From contig CAWEJL010000004.1 of assembly GCA_963809385.1 (NCBI GenBank), positions 62,001-126,000 of the forward strand: a stretch of DNA of 64,000 nt. Reading direction: 5' to 3'. The DNA comes from JAKAIY01 sp963809385. Its GTDB lineage: Bacteria > Chloroflexota > Ktedonobacteria > Ktedonobacterales > JADMIN01. This document shows, one piece after another, positions 10,745 through 20,538 of the stretch. How positions within the stretch are numbered: position 1 is the stretch's first letter; every line of letters starts with the position of its first letter. Both the position numbers and the translations under genes were made by a program. The notes under the pieces are model-generated. The model searched no databases, was not told the DNA's origin, and worked only from the letters and a program-made list of their open reading frames with translations.

Positions 10745-12004
10745 CTACGCCGCCGCGCGTCCGCCGCCGTAGCGCGCCAGCAACTGTGGCCAGCCCCAGG
10801 CCGCCACAGCCGCCAGGATCGCGCCTACCGCGCCGGCGATAGCGATTGTCACTGGTGTGAAGAGCGGTGGATTGTGAGTGAAGAAGCCCTGGATCAGCCG
10901 CTCCACCGCAATCGTTACGCCCGCGCCGATGATGAAGGCCGCCACAATCGCGGGAATCGCCGTCACCCACTGCGCGCGATTTACTGGCAGGATGCTCCCC
11001 GTGAGCTGGCGCACGCTTGTCAGCGCCAGCACGAGCAGCAGGACGACCACCAGGCCCGACGCCGCCCATTGTCCAGCGACTGGGATTAGCGAGACCAGGT
11101 AGAGGATGCCTACCACGACCGCCATGACAACGCCCAGCATCACGTATTGTCCACGGTCGCCAAACAGGCCAGTGAAGACCATGTTGAGAGCCGCCAGCGG
11201 CGGGGCGAAGATTCCTGAGCGCCCGCCCTTGCGTTGCGCCGAGAGGTTCGCCTGGTACGATTCGCGGAACTTGCGCTGGCGGAAATAGACACGCCCGCGC
11301 AACGCCTCGGCCTGCGCCCCGCCCAGCAGCGGGTTCGCCCGCTCCGCCGCCGCCAGCGCGGTCAGCGCCTCATCGTAGCGCTTCACTTCGACCAGCGACG
11401 TCGCGCGGATATATTCCGCCTGGGGGAGCTGCTTGTCACGGTCGAAGCGGATCGCCGAATCCGCCGCCGTTACGGCCCCAGCGTAGTCCTTCTGGCTGCT
11501 CAACGCCAGCGCCTTGATGAAATAGCCCGCCGGGCTGCGCGGCTCCAGCTTGATCGCCTCGTCCGCCGTCACCAGCGCCTGACTGTCTTTCTTGTCGGCG
11601 ATGTAGACCTCGGCAAGCTGCACCCGCGCCCGCGCCAGCTTCGGCGCCAGCTGCACCGCGCGCTCGGCAGCCGTGCGCGCTTCCTCTGGGACGCTGAAGC
11701 GCGCGGTTTGCAGGAGCGCGGCGGAGAGCGAGAGCTGCGCGTCGGGATTGTTCGGCGCGGCGCGGGTCGCTTTGCGCGCCTCCGTGACCGCCTCTTGCGC
11801 CTGGCGCATCTGGAGGAGCGTCTGTGAGAGCAGGATGCGCGCCGCTACGTCGTCCGGCCGCTGCTCCAGCCGCTTGCGGCAGATGCGCTCGGCCTCATCG
11901 GGCCGGCCCAGCGATAGCGCGTAGCGCGCCTTGCCCAGCGGCCCGCCGGGGATGACGGCTTGCCCGCCCTGGCCGCCGCCGCCACGATAAGACATGCGAT
12001 TCAT
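10745..12004 (-). CDS. TPR protein with C-terminal membrane domain
   Basis: About 419 residues. Tandem tetratricopeptide-like helices run from about residue 20 to 235 (ARYALSLGRPDEAERICRKRL, DEAIKLEPRSPAGYFIKALA, YDEALTALAAAERANP). They are followed by four hydrophobic segments between about residues 265 and 415. TPR arrays mediate protein-protein contacts, so this is probably a membrane-anchored scaffold. Start 12004 (MNRMSYRGGG) is chosen because the upstream extension is Pro/Trp-rich and lacks a ribosome site. It has its own terminator. The partner is unknown and no enzyme motif is visible. Confidence 0.75.
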   Translation of the reverse strand: MNRMSYRGGGGQGGQAVIPGGPLGKARYALSLGRPDEAERICRKRLEQRPDDVAARILLSQTLLQMRQAQEAVTEARKATRAAPNNPDAQLSLSAALLQTARFSVPEEARTAAERAVQLAPKLARARVQLAEVYIADKKDSQALVTADEAIKLEPRSPAGYFIKALALSSQKDYAGAVTAADSAIRFDRDKQLPQAEYIRATSLVEVKRYDEALTALAAAERANPLLGGAQAEALRGRVYFRQRKFRESYQANLSAQRKGGRSGIFAPPLAALNMVFTGLFGDRGQYVMLGVVMAVVVGILYLVSLIPVAGQWAASGLVVVLLLVLALTSVRQLTGSILPVNRAQWVTAIPAIVAAFIIGAGVTIAVERLIQGFFTHNPPLFTPVTIAIAGAVGAILAAVAAWGWPQLLARYGGGRAAA

Positions 12005-12168
12005 ACGTTGATAACTTCCGGTCTGTGTGATACTCCCACACCACCACGCGCGACCGGCGCCAGCGGCGCGATCAGGCTTTAGAGGAGGGGGCCAGCGCAT
12101 GCGTCGAGCGCGAATGCCATAGGGCTATTATACACCCGATAGCCCCGTCCGCAGACCTTTTCCCTGAC

Positions 12169-12202
12169 ATCTGGCGTAACATCTGGCGCAACATCTGGCG
12201 CC
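12169..12202. repeat. Tandem 12-bp repeat
   Basis: Nearly three copies of ATCTGGCGYAAC (12169-12180, 12181-12192, 12193-12202 partial) in the upstream region of the TPR gene. Function unknown; a regulator site array is possible. Confidence 0.6.
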
Positions 12203-12251
12203 AGCGGCGCTACCCGCCATGCAAAACCCATCACCGGGACATGCGACCGGC

Positions 12252-12322
12252 TTTTCCACTGACGCCCCTATAGGTGGATAACTCCGCCTTTCGCGTGGAT
12301 AAATGGGTCGCTTTGTGGAAAA
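12252..12322. promoter_or_regulatory. Cluster of DnaA-box-like sites
   Basis: Three 9-mers each one base from TGTGGATAA: GGTGGATAA (12273-12281), CGTGGATAA (12294-12302) and TGTGGAAAA (12314-12322). A weaker TTTTCCACT lies at 12252-12260. The three strong matches share one orientation with about 20-base spacing. Confidence 0.35.
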
Positions 12323-12328
12323 CTTGTT

Positions 12329-13030
12329 CTAGACACTTGTTCCAGACAGTCGCGCCAACGCCTCATCCGCCCGCGACGGTCCTACCGCGACCATCACCCC
12401 CGCCTTCAGCGCCTGCCACAGCGCGCGCGTGCCGTTCTCCGCCAGCCGGACGGCGACGGCGTGACAGGTTGGACCGCCGGGCGCGACGGGGTCGGCGCCG
12501 TGGCCGTGGGTGGGCGCGTCCTTGTTCAGCGTCTCGTGGCAGTAGCGGTAGCCATCTGGGGGAACGGGAACACCGCCGCGCAGCGGGCAGCCGCGCATGC
12601 CGTAGCGCAGCGAGAAGTAGCCGCTGGCCAGGTCTGGCGGCAGCGCCGCCGCTGGCCACTCGTCGCCTAGGAGTGGCGCCTGGGGCGCGTCCGCGCCGTG
12701 GAGCTCTACCCAGTTGGTGTGGGCGTAGAAGTCGGCCAGGGCGTGCGAGGCCATGCCCAGCGCTCGCAGCGCGCCCAGCCGGTCGCGCGGCCCGTCGCGT
12801 CCGTCCGCGGGCAGCGCGCGCTCTACCGCCAGCGTCAGGTAGCGCCGCAAGCCGCGCCGCCAGAGCGCGCCCAGCGCCGCCACGTCGCGCCCGCTGTCGA
12901 AGTGCCGCTCCGCTGCCCACTGGTAGATGTCGCAGCGCGCATTGGCCAGCGCTACCACTCCCAGCGCACGCGGCGCCAGCGTCTCTCCCAGCGTCGCGCG
13001 CACGATCGCGACATGGACAGGAACGATCAT
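12329..13030 (-). CDS. Het-C / zinc-dependent phospholipase-C-like protein
   Basis: A 233-residue protein with the Het-C type signature GMASHALADFYAHTNWVEL (about residues 90-108) plus other His/Asp residues that could bind metal, for example DIYQWAAERHFDSGRD and LNKDAPTHGHG. Bacterial relatives of Het-C and of class C bacterial phospholipases place such His/Asp residues around zinc ions. No signal peptide is obvious; the first residues are IVPVHVAIVRATLGE. It stands alone on the minus strand, divergent from the MBL-fold gene. Enzymatic activity is inferred from the motif only. Confidence 0.65.
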   Translation of the reverse strand: MIVPVHVAIVRATLGETLAPRALGVVALANARCDIYQWAAERHFDSGRDVAALGALWRRGLRRYLTLAVERALPADGRDGPRDRLGALRALGMASHALADFYAHTNWVELHGADAPQAPLLGDEWPAAALPPDLASGYFSLRYGMRGCPLRGGVPVPPDGYRYCHETLNKDAPTHGHGADPVAPGGPTCHAVAVRLAENGTRALWQALKAGVMVAVGPSRADEALARLSGTSV

Positions 13031-13183
13031 CCAGCGCGCCTCACTTCTCCATCTTTTTCATGATCTGATCGCATGTTGGTATGATGGGTCTGTTGATACG
13101 TGCGCTCCACATGGTTGAAAACGCGTCTTGCGCGCGCCGTGAGCGAGTCATGTCGTGTGGGATACAGGTGAAAGGCTGAAGCT

Positions 13184-13972
13184 ATGTCTCATGATACCCT
13201 GACCATCACCCTGATTGGCGGGCCAACCGCGCTGCTGGAAGTCGCAGGCTTGCGGCTGCTCACCGATCCCACGTTTAGCCCTCCCGGCGCGTATCCTACG
13301 GGGGCGCTCACGCTGACGAAACTGGTTGGTCCGGCCATAGCCCCAGAGGATGTGGGCAGTGTTGACGCCGTGCTGCTCAGCCACGACCAGCACGCCGACA
13401 ACCTCGATCCCGCTGGGCGCGAATTTCTCGCCTCGGCGCGTCATGTGCTTACGACCGTTGTGGGCGCGGAACGGCTCGCTGACTCGTTTGGCGGCATCGA
13501 GGGGCTCGCTCCCTGGGATACACATGATCTGGTGAGCGCGGCGGGTCATGTGGTCCACGTCACGGCCACGCCCGCGCGTCACGGCCCGGTGGGCATCGAG
13601 CCCATCACCGGCGAAGTGATCGGGTTTGTGTTGACCTTCGACGACAAGCGGAACCACGCGATCTATGTCACGGGCGACACGGTCTGGTATGAGGGCGTGG
13701 CGGAGGTGGCGAAGCGCTTTGATGTCAGCGTCGTGCTGGCCTTTACTGGCGCGGCGCAGACACGCGGCCCTGTCAGCCTGACGATGACGGCGGATGATGC
13801 CGTCGAGACCGCCCGGGCGTTTCCGCACGCGACGATCGTGCCCGTCCATCATCAAGGCTGGGCGCACTTCACCCAGAGCCAGGATGATGTCATCGCGGCG
13901 TTTGTGGCGGCGGGCCTCTCAGACCGTCTGCATCCGCTCCAGTTGGGTGTCGCGGCGACACTGCGGCGATAG
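13184..13972 (+). CDS. MBL-fold metal-dependent hydrolase
   Basis: A 262-residue single-domain protein of the UlaG/YfhI-like metallo-beta-lactamase branch. It reads TLIGGPTALLEVAGLRLLTDPTF at the N-terminus, SHDQHADNLD as the modified HxHxDH motif (the first His is SHDQH), ATPARHGP, YVTGDTVWY with a metal Asp, and PVHHQGWAHF near the C-terminus. The substrate is unknown; relatives hydrolyse phosphodiesters or lactones. No signal peptide. A weak AAGG site precedes the ATG. It is divergent from the Het-C-like gene. Confidence 0.85.
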   Translation: MSHDTLTITLIGGPTALLEVAGLRLLTDPTFSPPGAYPTGALTLTKLVGPAIAPEDVGSVDAVLLSHDQHADNLDPAGREFLASARHVLTTVVGAERLADSFGGIEGLAPWDTHDLVSAAGHVVHVTATPARHGPVGIEPITGEVIGFVLTFDDKRNHAIYVTGDTVWYEGVAEVAKRFDVSVVLAFTGAAQTRGPVSLTMTADDAVETARAFPHATIVPVHHQGWAHFTQSQDDVIAAFVAAGLSDRLHPLQLGVAATLRR

Positions 13973-14006
13973 GGGGGACATGCGTTCATGCGTGGCGTCC
14001 GCCAGA

Positions 14007-14414
14007 TTACCGGGCGCCGCGCCGAAACTCCGGCTCTGTGGCCGCCCTTAGCTCTTCGGCCGTCGCCCGCCCGCGCGCCAGCAGGCTTGCGAACCGCTCC
14101 AGGACCCGCTCGCGCGCCATTCGCATCGCGTGCGGCGCCTCCTCCCATCGAGCGAGGCCTGCGCCTGAGGCGATCACCTGCGTCGCATGGTCGCGCACGT
14201 CGTCCCGCATGGCTCCCTCGCGCAGCAGCAGCGCCGCCAGCGCCAGCCAGATTACCGATCCATCGTCTGTGTCGTCGAGCGGCCACGGTGGAGCGGCGAG
14301 CATCGCGTCCACCGCTTGCCTGGGCGTCAGTCCGCCCGCCAGCGCGTCATCGAATGCGTTTTGCACGTTCTTCGCCACGTCATCCTGCAGTAGCCCAACG
14401 CCCCAGACGCCCAT
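14007..14414 (-). CDS. DUF4259-like protein
   Basis: A 135-residue protein beginning MGVWGVGLLQDD, the GxWGxGxxxxD opening typical of DUF4259 proteins, whose function is unknown. The helical body has alternating Ala/Leu/Arg-rich segments (IWLALAALLLREG, ARERVLERFASLLARG). The start at 14414 is preferred over an upstream ATG because the conserved motif begins there. It lies 30 bases downstream of nurA on the same strand and is probably in its transcription unit. Confidence 0.6.
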   Translation of the reverse strand: MGVWGVGLLQDDVAKNVQNAFDDALAGGLTPRQAVDAMLAAPPWPLDDTDDGSVIWLALAALLLREGAMRDDVRDHATQVIASGAGLARWEEAPHAMRMARERVLERFASLLARGRATAEELRAATEPEFRRGAR

Positions 14415-14444
14415 GACGCGCCTCCCCATTCACGCGGAACGGCG

Positions 14445-15755
14445 CTACACCCGCCGTCTGCTCTTGCTCAGCGCCTTGCGAGAGAAGCTGAGGCGCAGCC
14501 CCTCGCGTTCGGCGAAGCCCTGAAACAGCGCGTAGAACTCCGCGCGGTCGCGGGCCGAGATCACCGCCACGGCGTCCGCCGCTTCGATGGGGTAGGGGTA
14601 GCCCGTCCCGGCGATGACCTCGGCCCGCACGACATCCATCACCTGATCGAGCAGTCCGGCGTCCAGCAGCCAGCGCGGGAACTCGATGCGCGCGGGCGGG
14701 CGGTCCACCGCCGCCTGGAAGTAGATGAAGCCCACCTCGGTGTCGCTCGCGTCGCCGCCCTCGCCGTAACCCATGCGCGCCAGATCGTAGCGCGCGGAGA
14801 GGAAGGCTGGCGTGCGCTCGCCCCATGCCAGCTCGCCGCGCCAGAGCGCCGGATCGCTCAGCCCGCGCGTGTCCGGCGGCGGCGCGCCTGGCACGGCCAG
14901 CGCTGTGAGCATCGCCAGCATGTCGCGCGCGTAGCTGGTGTCAATGTAGGCCACCAGCGGGACACGGCAGCGCGCCGAGGCCTCCAGCAGCCGCCGCGCC
15001 GCGCCGACATAGCGCTCGCGATAGGGTGGTGGGGCTTTCAGCGCGAAGGAGACGATCAGGCTGCCATCGTAGAACGCGACGACGAGCGGCGCGACCTGGC
15101 CCGCCGCCTCCAGCGTCGCCCGCCGAGCGTGGTGGTGCTCCATCCGCGCGATGACCGTCTCCACCTCCAGCTCAAAGCGGCGCAGCTGGACGAAGCGGCT
15201 GGAGTAGCCGGTATCATCCGCCGCGCGCGCGTCGCTGGCCTCCGGCTCGTCGCCCGCCAACTCCTCCGGCGTGATCAGCCGCACGGTGATGTCTTTGATG
15301 TACGGCTGTGGCGGCATGTGCGGGTTCTCGAACAGTCCCGCCTGGGCCAGCGCGACTGGCAGTGAGGCGTCGCGCCAGGGCGGCAGCTGGCTGCCATCCA
15401 CCGCGAACGTCGTCACGCCGCGCAGCCGCTCGGCCCAGGCCCGCGCGTCCTCATGGGTGGCGAAACGCTGGCCGAAGCGCAGCGCCGGGATGCCCTCAAC
15501 TGTCTCGCGGAGCCAGCGGTCATATTCCATGGTTGGGCGCGCGCCGAGGGTCGGCGGCTCGCCCGCGCTCTCCGCTTGCGCCGCGCGCACCGCCGCTTGC
15601 GCCGCCTCCAGAGCCGCCGCCGTCGGGAAGCGGTCGCGCAGCGCGGCCAGCGCCTGGCGGTAGGTTTCCAGCCCGTCGCCGTGCCGCTCCTGATAGCTCA
15701 GCAGCCGCTCGCGCTGGCGCGTCAGCTCATCCAGCGTCTTCCCCGTATGCAGCAA
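14445..15755 (-). CDS. nurA: NurA-domain nuclease
   Basis: A 436-residue protein with a NurA 5'-3' nuclease domain. An N-terminal coiled coil (residues 5-70) precedes FAVDGSQLPPW, with the first acidic metal ligand; FYDGSLIVSFAL and YIDTSYARDM carry the other acidic positions; the C-terminal part has YPYPIEAADAVAVISARDRAEFY. In archaea NurA works with HerA, Mre11 and Rad50 to resect double-strand breaks. Here a Rad50/SbcC-like ATPase lies two genes upstream on the same strand, supporting a repair role. No HerA or Mre11 gene is visible in the window. Confidence 0.8.
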   Translation of the reverse strand: MLHTGKTLDELTRQRERLLSYQERHGDGLETYRQALAALRDRFPTAAALEAAQAAVRAAQAESAGEPPTLGARPTMEYDRWLRETVEGIPALRFGQRFATHEDARAWAERLRGVTTFAVDGSQLPPWRDASLPVALAQAGLFENPHMPPQPYIKDITVRLITPEELAGDEPEASDARAADDTGYSSRFVQLRRFELEVETVIARMEHHHARRATLEAAGQVAPLVVAFYDGSLIVSFALKAPPPYRERYVGAARRLLEASARCRVPLVAYIDTSYARDMLAMLTALAVPGAPPPDTRGLSDPALWRGELAWGERTPAFLSARYDLARMGYGEGGDASDTEVGFIYFQAAVDRPPARIEFPRWLLDAGLLDQVMDVVRAEVIAGTGYPYPIEAADAVAVISARDRAEFYALFQGFAEREGLRLSFSRKALSKSRRRV

Positions 15756-15837
15756 ATCCTGCCCACCTCTCTTGCCCGCCAGACGGCGCGCCTGGTTCCA
15801 CGGCGAGGGTTGTCAGGCGCCAGGAGCCAGCCCACGG

Positions 15838-17314
15838 CTAGTACTTCAGCGCGCCCAGATCCAACGCGCAGATTGGCCCGACCGCAAATGAATTGGGGTA
15901 CCAACTGTAGATGATCTGCGTCGAAGATGTCTGGATCATGGTCAGGTAGTACGAGCCCAGGCCGCACCGAGCCGAAGCTGAACTTACCACTCGAGGCGTT
16001 CAGGCTGGTGTGGTATTCATTCGATGCGTAATACCGTGATGGACTGATATGTCGCGACAGGAACATCACTGGCAGAGGATTCTTGGGGAAACCCGATAGC
16101 GTGCCAGTCACCGCCACCGGCGCGGCGAGCTTGGATTTCGCCTGCTTGCCCTGGTCGGTGTCACCGTAGCTCTTGGCGAGCGTCTGGTAGTATGGCACGG
16201 CGCTGGCGCAGTCCTGCGCGAGTGTCTGCTGGGCGAGCGCCAAATAGGCCTGCGCGGCGCCAGTGTGCGCTTGCGTGGCGTACTGGGTCTTGGCGTACTG
16301 CGATTGCACCAGCTCGAACTCGGTGATCGCCGGCTTGTACTGGCTGGCCTTCAGCAACTGCTGGCCGTACTGATAGTGCGCCTGCCCCGAGACATCGGTG
16401 ATGGTTGTCTGGCAGGTCGCGTCGCAGGCCGGATCGTTGGCATAGCTCGCCAGGAAGGTCAGCGATTGCTCAAATGGGAGGGTCGTCGCGCCGGAGCGGA
16501 TCCAGGTGGTATAGGTCTTGAACAGGTCAGCCTTCGCGCGCGTCACGGTCGCGCCGCTCTGCGCATACGATTGCGTGACGGTCGTCAGCTTGGAGGTCGC
16601 TCCCGCATAGTCACCGCCACTGGCCAGTGACTCGCCCCACTCGGTGTAGATACGCGCGATGTCTGGCGCGTTGGGGGCCTTCTCACCTGACTGGGCGTAC
16701 TCGTCAATCGCCGTCTGCCACTGGCCCCCTGATTCAAACTGTTGCGCCTGCGCGCGCCGCAGCGGATTGAGCTGGCTGATACCCGCGACGCCGCCTCCGA
16801 CGAGCGCCAGCGCCAGCAGCGCCGAGAGCGCCACTGTCCCCAGCGCGCGGCGTCCGGCGATCACCCGCACGATCAGCACGATCACCGTCACCGCCGCCAG
16901 CGCGAGCGCCGCCAGCGCCGCCGCCAGAGCGCCTGTCGCCCAGTCGCCGCCCAGAAGAAATACCTCGGCGGTGAACGCCACTCCCAGCGTCAGCAGCATC
17001 ACGATCGGCGCCGCGATGGTGAGCCAGACGGGGAACGGCTGCGCCAGGGCGGATGGCTCACGCGGCGCCGGCGGCTGCATCCCTGGATAGCCCCCATACG
17101 GCACGGGCGCGTACATGTTCCCATACGCCGGTGGATAGCCCGGCGCGGACGGATAAGGCGGGTATTCGGAGACATGGGTGACGCGCCCGTCTACCATGGT
17201 AGGCGCATCCCCCGCCCCTGGCGCGGGCGGCCACGCGGCCTCGCCTTCCGCGCGGTGGATGGCTGGCGCTTGCGCGGTCGGTTCACCCATCTGATCGTCC
17301 CAGCGTTGCCCCAT
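15838..17314 (-). CDS. Membrane-anchored TPR-like protein between nurA and the Rad50-like gene (frame break near the end)
   Basis: About 490 residues. It has a Pro/Tyr-rich cytoplasmic start, three hydrophobic segments (about residues 95-185) and an extracytoplasmic helical-repeat region (WQTAIDEYAQSGEKAP, YKPAITEFELVQSQY). A beta-rich C-terminus contains SLNASSGKFSFGSVRPG. The frame breaks at CCC (15956-15958). Removing one base gives a plausible end, PGSYYLTMIQTSSTQ to ALDLGALKY, with a TAG at 15838; without it the tail turns Arg-rich and runs to 15722, overlapping nurA. A GGAG site lies nine bases before the start. Function unknown; its position between two repair genes may be coincidental. 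Confidence 0.6.
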
Positions 17315-17409
17315 GTTGTTCTTCTCCTTATGCGCTATTTATTTTCTACGCTTCCGGGCGCGCCTCACGGGCTAGCGAGCGCGTAGCTATCACACTGCGT
17401 TCCGGCGCT

Positions 17410-20400
17410 TCAGCGCGCCAGCGCGCTCAAGTCATCCACCAGTGATGGTTCGGAGGCGTAGACCGCCTCACCTTCCGCCACGCGCGTCGCCCCGTCGCGC
17501 TTCTCCAGATGAATGACGCCATCCAGCCCCTGCTCGAAGGTGTCGTCGTGACTGATGACGATCAGTTGATCGAAGCCGCGCACGCGGCGAAGCTGTTCGG
17601 CCAGGGCGCTGCGCCGCTCGCCATCCATGTTCTGGGTCGGCTCATCGAAGAACGCCATATCCAGCCGGGTCAGGCGGCGCAGCAGCGCCAGGCGCACGGC
17701 CAGCGCCGCCGACATCTGCTCTCCGCCGCTCAGTTGTGCGAACGTGCGGGATGTCGTGCCGCGGCGCAGCATGATTTCGTAGTCATTTTCCCAGGAGAGC
17801 GTCCCCGCGCGGTCGCCGATGATGTCGCCGAAGATCGCGTTGGCCTGCGCTGAGATCTGGCTGAGCAGCGCGCGCGTCACCTGTGGCCCGGCCTCCGCGA
17901 TGAGCTTGCGGAACTGCTGCAAGGTGGTCTCCATCGCCGCCAGCTCGTCGCGCTCTACCCGCGCGGCCTCCAGCTCGGCCATCTGCTCTTGTCCGCGCTT
18001 CAGCGCCCCTTCCAGCCTGGTGATCGTCTCGTCCGCGCTCCGGATCGCCTCGCGCGTCTGCCCGCGCGCCCGGCTTAGTTCATCCGCCCGGACGCTCACC
18101 CGCGCCAGCTCGTCCGCGTCGAAGTTTGCTCGCGCGGCCGCCAGCGCGCCCCGCGCCACCTCATCCTCCGCAGTCACGCGCGCTTCATCCGCCGCCGCTG
18201 TGTCGCGCTCCGCCGCGCGCGTGGGAAGCAGCCCGGCGACCTGCTCGTTGCGCGTAAAGCTGGTATGCCCCACCCGCGTGCGCTCGATGACCGCCTCCAG
18301 CTCCGCGATCTCCGCGTCCAGCGTCGCGTAGGGAGCCAGCGCGTCTGCGATGCCCGCCCGCTCGGTCGCGAGTGTGGCCAGCGTCTCATCCGTTTTCTCT
18401 AGCTCGCGCTCAGTGTCCGCCCGCTCCGCAGCCCGCGCGCTTAATCCCTTGATGCGCCCGCGTGGATCGTCTAGCGCCGTCAGCGCCGCGTCCGCAGCCC
18501 GCAGCGCGTCCGGCGCCCCGGCCAGTTCATTGGTCAGAGTTCGCAGCCGGTCGCGCTCTGCCGTATTCTGCGCCAATCGCGCGCGCATATCCGTTAGCTC
18601 GCGCCCCAGACCCTCCAGCGTCGCTATCCGCCGGTCGGCATCCTGGCTAGCCTTCAGCAGCCGCAGCGCTTCCGCCAGCCCCGCCGCGTCGCCCGCGCGC
18701 GCCAGCTCGGCGGTGATCTCAGCCTCCTCCTCGTCGAGCCGCTTGCTGGTCTCGTCGCAGTCGTCGAGCGCCACCCGCGCCTGCTCCAGTTGTGTCTGGT
18801 AGTCCGGCAGCCGGTCGTAGTAGGTCGCCATCGTGCGCGCCTCACCCGCCGCGGCGCTGGCGGCTTGCAGCTTTTCGGCTAGCGGGGCGAGATCGCGCTC
18901 CTCCCCGGCGATGCGCTTGTCGAACCAGCCGCGCAGGTTGTTCTCGCCACGCCGCTGGATGTTCAGGCATGGCTCGGCCAGGAATGGGCAATTCCCCGCG
19001 CCTGCCAGCTCACGCGAGCGGCGCGCTTCCGCCAGCCGCGCCTCGGCGGCGTCCGCGGACTCCTTGGCCGTACGCTCCGCCTCCACCAGTTCAGGCAGGC
19101 GCTCCACGAGTGGGCGTACCCCCTCCAGCTTGCGCACGTTGGTTTGATGGCGCGTGGCGTCCTGCGCGGCTTTCTCGCGGCGGGTGGCGTTGCGCTTGCG
19201 CTCCTCGGCGATGTCGTCGCGCCGCCGCTCGCGCTGCTGGCGCGTGGCCGCCGCCGCCTTCAGGTCCTCTACCCGCCGCTGACGCTCAGTCAGCGCCTCC
19301 GCTTCGGCGCGCGCCGCCTCGATGGTGGCCACCTCGCGCTCGCGGCTGACGATGGTTTCCTCCAGCGCCTTCAACGCTTCCACCGCCCGGACGCCCGCCT
19401 GACCCGCCTCGCGCAGCCGCTCGACATTCTGCCGCGCTTCATCCCGCGCGCGCTCCAGATCAACCTGGCGGGCCGCGTCATCTTGCAGCGCGACGATATC
19501 GCGCTCGGCCTGCGCGATCTCTTTCAGGCGCTGGCGTATGTTGCGCTGATCGGCCTCGGCGATGGCCTGGCGCTGGGCGGCGCCCGCCTCCCGGCGCCAT
19601 ATCTCGTCTCGCGCTTTTTGGCGCTCACTCGCCGCCGCCCGCTCGCGCTCGGCGCGCAGGTAGCGCTCGTGGTCCGCGCGCGACGCTTTCACCGCCACAT
19701 CCGCCGCGCGCGCCTCCGCTAGCAGGGACTCCGTACGCTCGAGCTGTCGCCGCGCTGAGAGCAGGCGCGCCTCCGCCGCCTGGGCGTCACCCGCGCGCCG
19801 CGCTACCTCTGTCTGCGCGAGCAGCAGGGCCTTGCGCCGCGCATCGCTGGCCTCCGCCTCGGCGTCCAGCCGGTCGCGCTCCGCCTCCAGCGCCCGCGCC
19901 CGCGCCCGCGCCGCATCCAGTTGCGCCCGCGTCTCATCCAGCAGCGCTACTTCGCGCTCCAACCCCAGGATGCCTGCCTCCTCAACCGCCCGCCGCTGTT
20001 TGAGAAAGTTCACCGTGTCGTTCAGCTTGACGTTGGCCTCGCCGTAGTCCTCGACCTGGAGCAGGGCGTTGAAATGCGTCTTGCGCTCCGCCGGTTTCTT
20101 CAGGAAATCCGCGGTAAGCGATCCCTGCGGTACGCCAATGGCGCTGGTGAAGAGGTCTTTTAGCGTGACAGTGCCGTCAATCCGCATATGTTCCCGCAGA
20201 AAGTTGGTTACATCGGCGGCGGAATCAATCCGCACCCCTGTCTCCGGGTCCACGATATACCAGATCGCGCCATTGCCGCAGCGCCGCACCGCCTCGTACT
20301 CGCGATCATCCTTGGCGGAGACGAAGCGAACGGTCACCATGCCGGAGGTTTCGCCCTCACGGACGAAGTAGTCCTGCTTGTAGGGCAGCGTACCGAAGAG

Positions 20401-20538
20401 CGCCCATCCGACCGCTTCGAGCAGCGTGGATTTTCCCGCGCCGTTGTGGCCCCGGATGGCTGTGACGCCTCCCCTGAGGTCCACTACCGCATCGCGGTAG
20501 CTCTTGATATTCTTCAGCTCGATTCGGATGATCCGCAT
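17410..20538 (-). CDS. Rad50/SbcC-like SMC-family ATPase
   Basis: About 1042 residues with SMC architecture: N-terminal Walker A (GHNGAGKSTLLEAVGWALFG), long Arg/Glu/Ala-rich coiled coils, a central hook, returning coil, and C-terminal signature (QLSGGEQMSAALAVRLALLRRL) with Walker B (MAFFDEPTQNMD) and the ISHDD switch. The hook is CPFLAEPC near residue 515, i.e. C-x6-C rather than the classic C-x2-C of Rad50. Together with NurA downstream it suggests DNA-end processing, but no Mre11/SbcD gene is in the window. The start MRIIRIELKNIKSY at 20538 matches the family; an in-frame ATG at 20562 adds eight residues. Confidence 0.88.
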   Translation of the reverse strand: MRIIRIELKNIKSYRDAVVDLRGGVTAIRGHNGAGKSTLLEAVGWALFGTLPYKQDYFVREGETSGMVTVRFVSAKDDREYEAVRRCGNGAIWYIVDPETGVRIDSAADVTNFLREHMRIDGTVTLKDLFTSAIGVPQGSLTADFLKKPAERKTHFNALLQVEDYGEANVKLNDTVNFLKQRRAVEEAGILGLEREVALLDETRAQLDAARARARALEAERDRLDAEAEASDARRKALLLAQTEVARRAGDAQAAEARLLSARRQLERTESLLAEARAADVAVKASRADHERYLRAERERAAASERQKARDEIWRREAGAAQRQAIAEADQRNIRQRLKEIAQAERDIVALQDDAARQVDLERARDEARQNVERLREAGQAGVRAVEALKALEETIVSREREVATIEAARAEAEALTERQRRVEDLKAAAATRQQRERRRDDIAEERKRNATRREKAAQDATRHQTNVRKLEGVRPLVERLPELVEAERTAKESADAAEARLAEARRSRELAGAGNCPFLAEPCLNIQRRGENNLRGWFDKRIAGEERDLAPLAEKLQAASAAAGEARTMATYYDRLPDYQTQLEQARVALDDCDETSKRLDEEEAEITAELARAGDAAGLAEALRLLKASQDADRRIATLEGLGRELTDMRARLAQNTAERDRLRTLTNELAGAPDALRAADAALTALDDPRGRIKGLSARAAERADTERELEKTDETLATLATERAGIADALAPYATLDAEIAELEAVIERTRVGHTSFTRNEQVAGLLPTRAAERDTAAADEARVTAEDEVARGALAAARANFDADELARVSVRADELSRARGQTREAIRSADETITRLEGALKRGQEQMAELEAARVERDELAAMETTLQQFRKLIAEAGPQVTRALLSQISAQANAIFGDIIGDRAGTLSWENDYEIMLRRGTTSRTFAQLSGGEQMSAALAVRLALLRRLTRLDMAFFDEPTQNMDGERRSALAEQLRRVRGFDQLIVISHDDTFEQGLDGVIHLEKRDGATRVAEGEAVYASEPSLVDDLSALAR

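Noticed and set aside
12100..12330. Chromosomal replication origin
   Set aside because: DnaA-like boxes are present, but there is no dnaA/dnaN/gyrB neighbourhood, no clear AT-rich unwinding element and no strand switch typical of an origin.
13988..14416. Plus-strand frame opposite the DUF4259-like gene
   Set aside because: Pro/Arg/Ala-rich shadow with no motif; the minus-strand gene has the recognisable GxWGxG opening.
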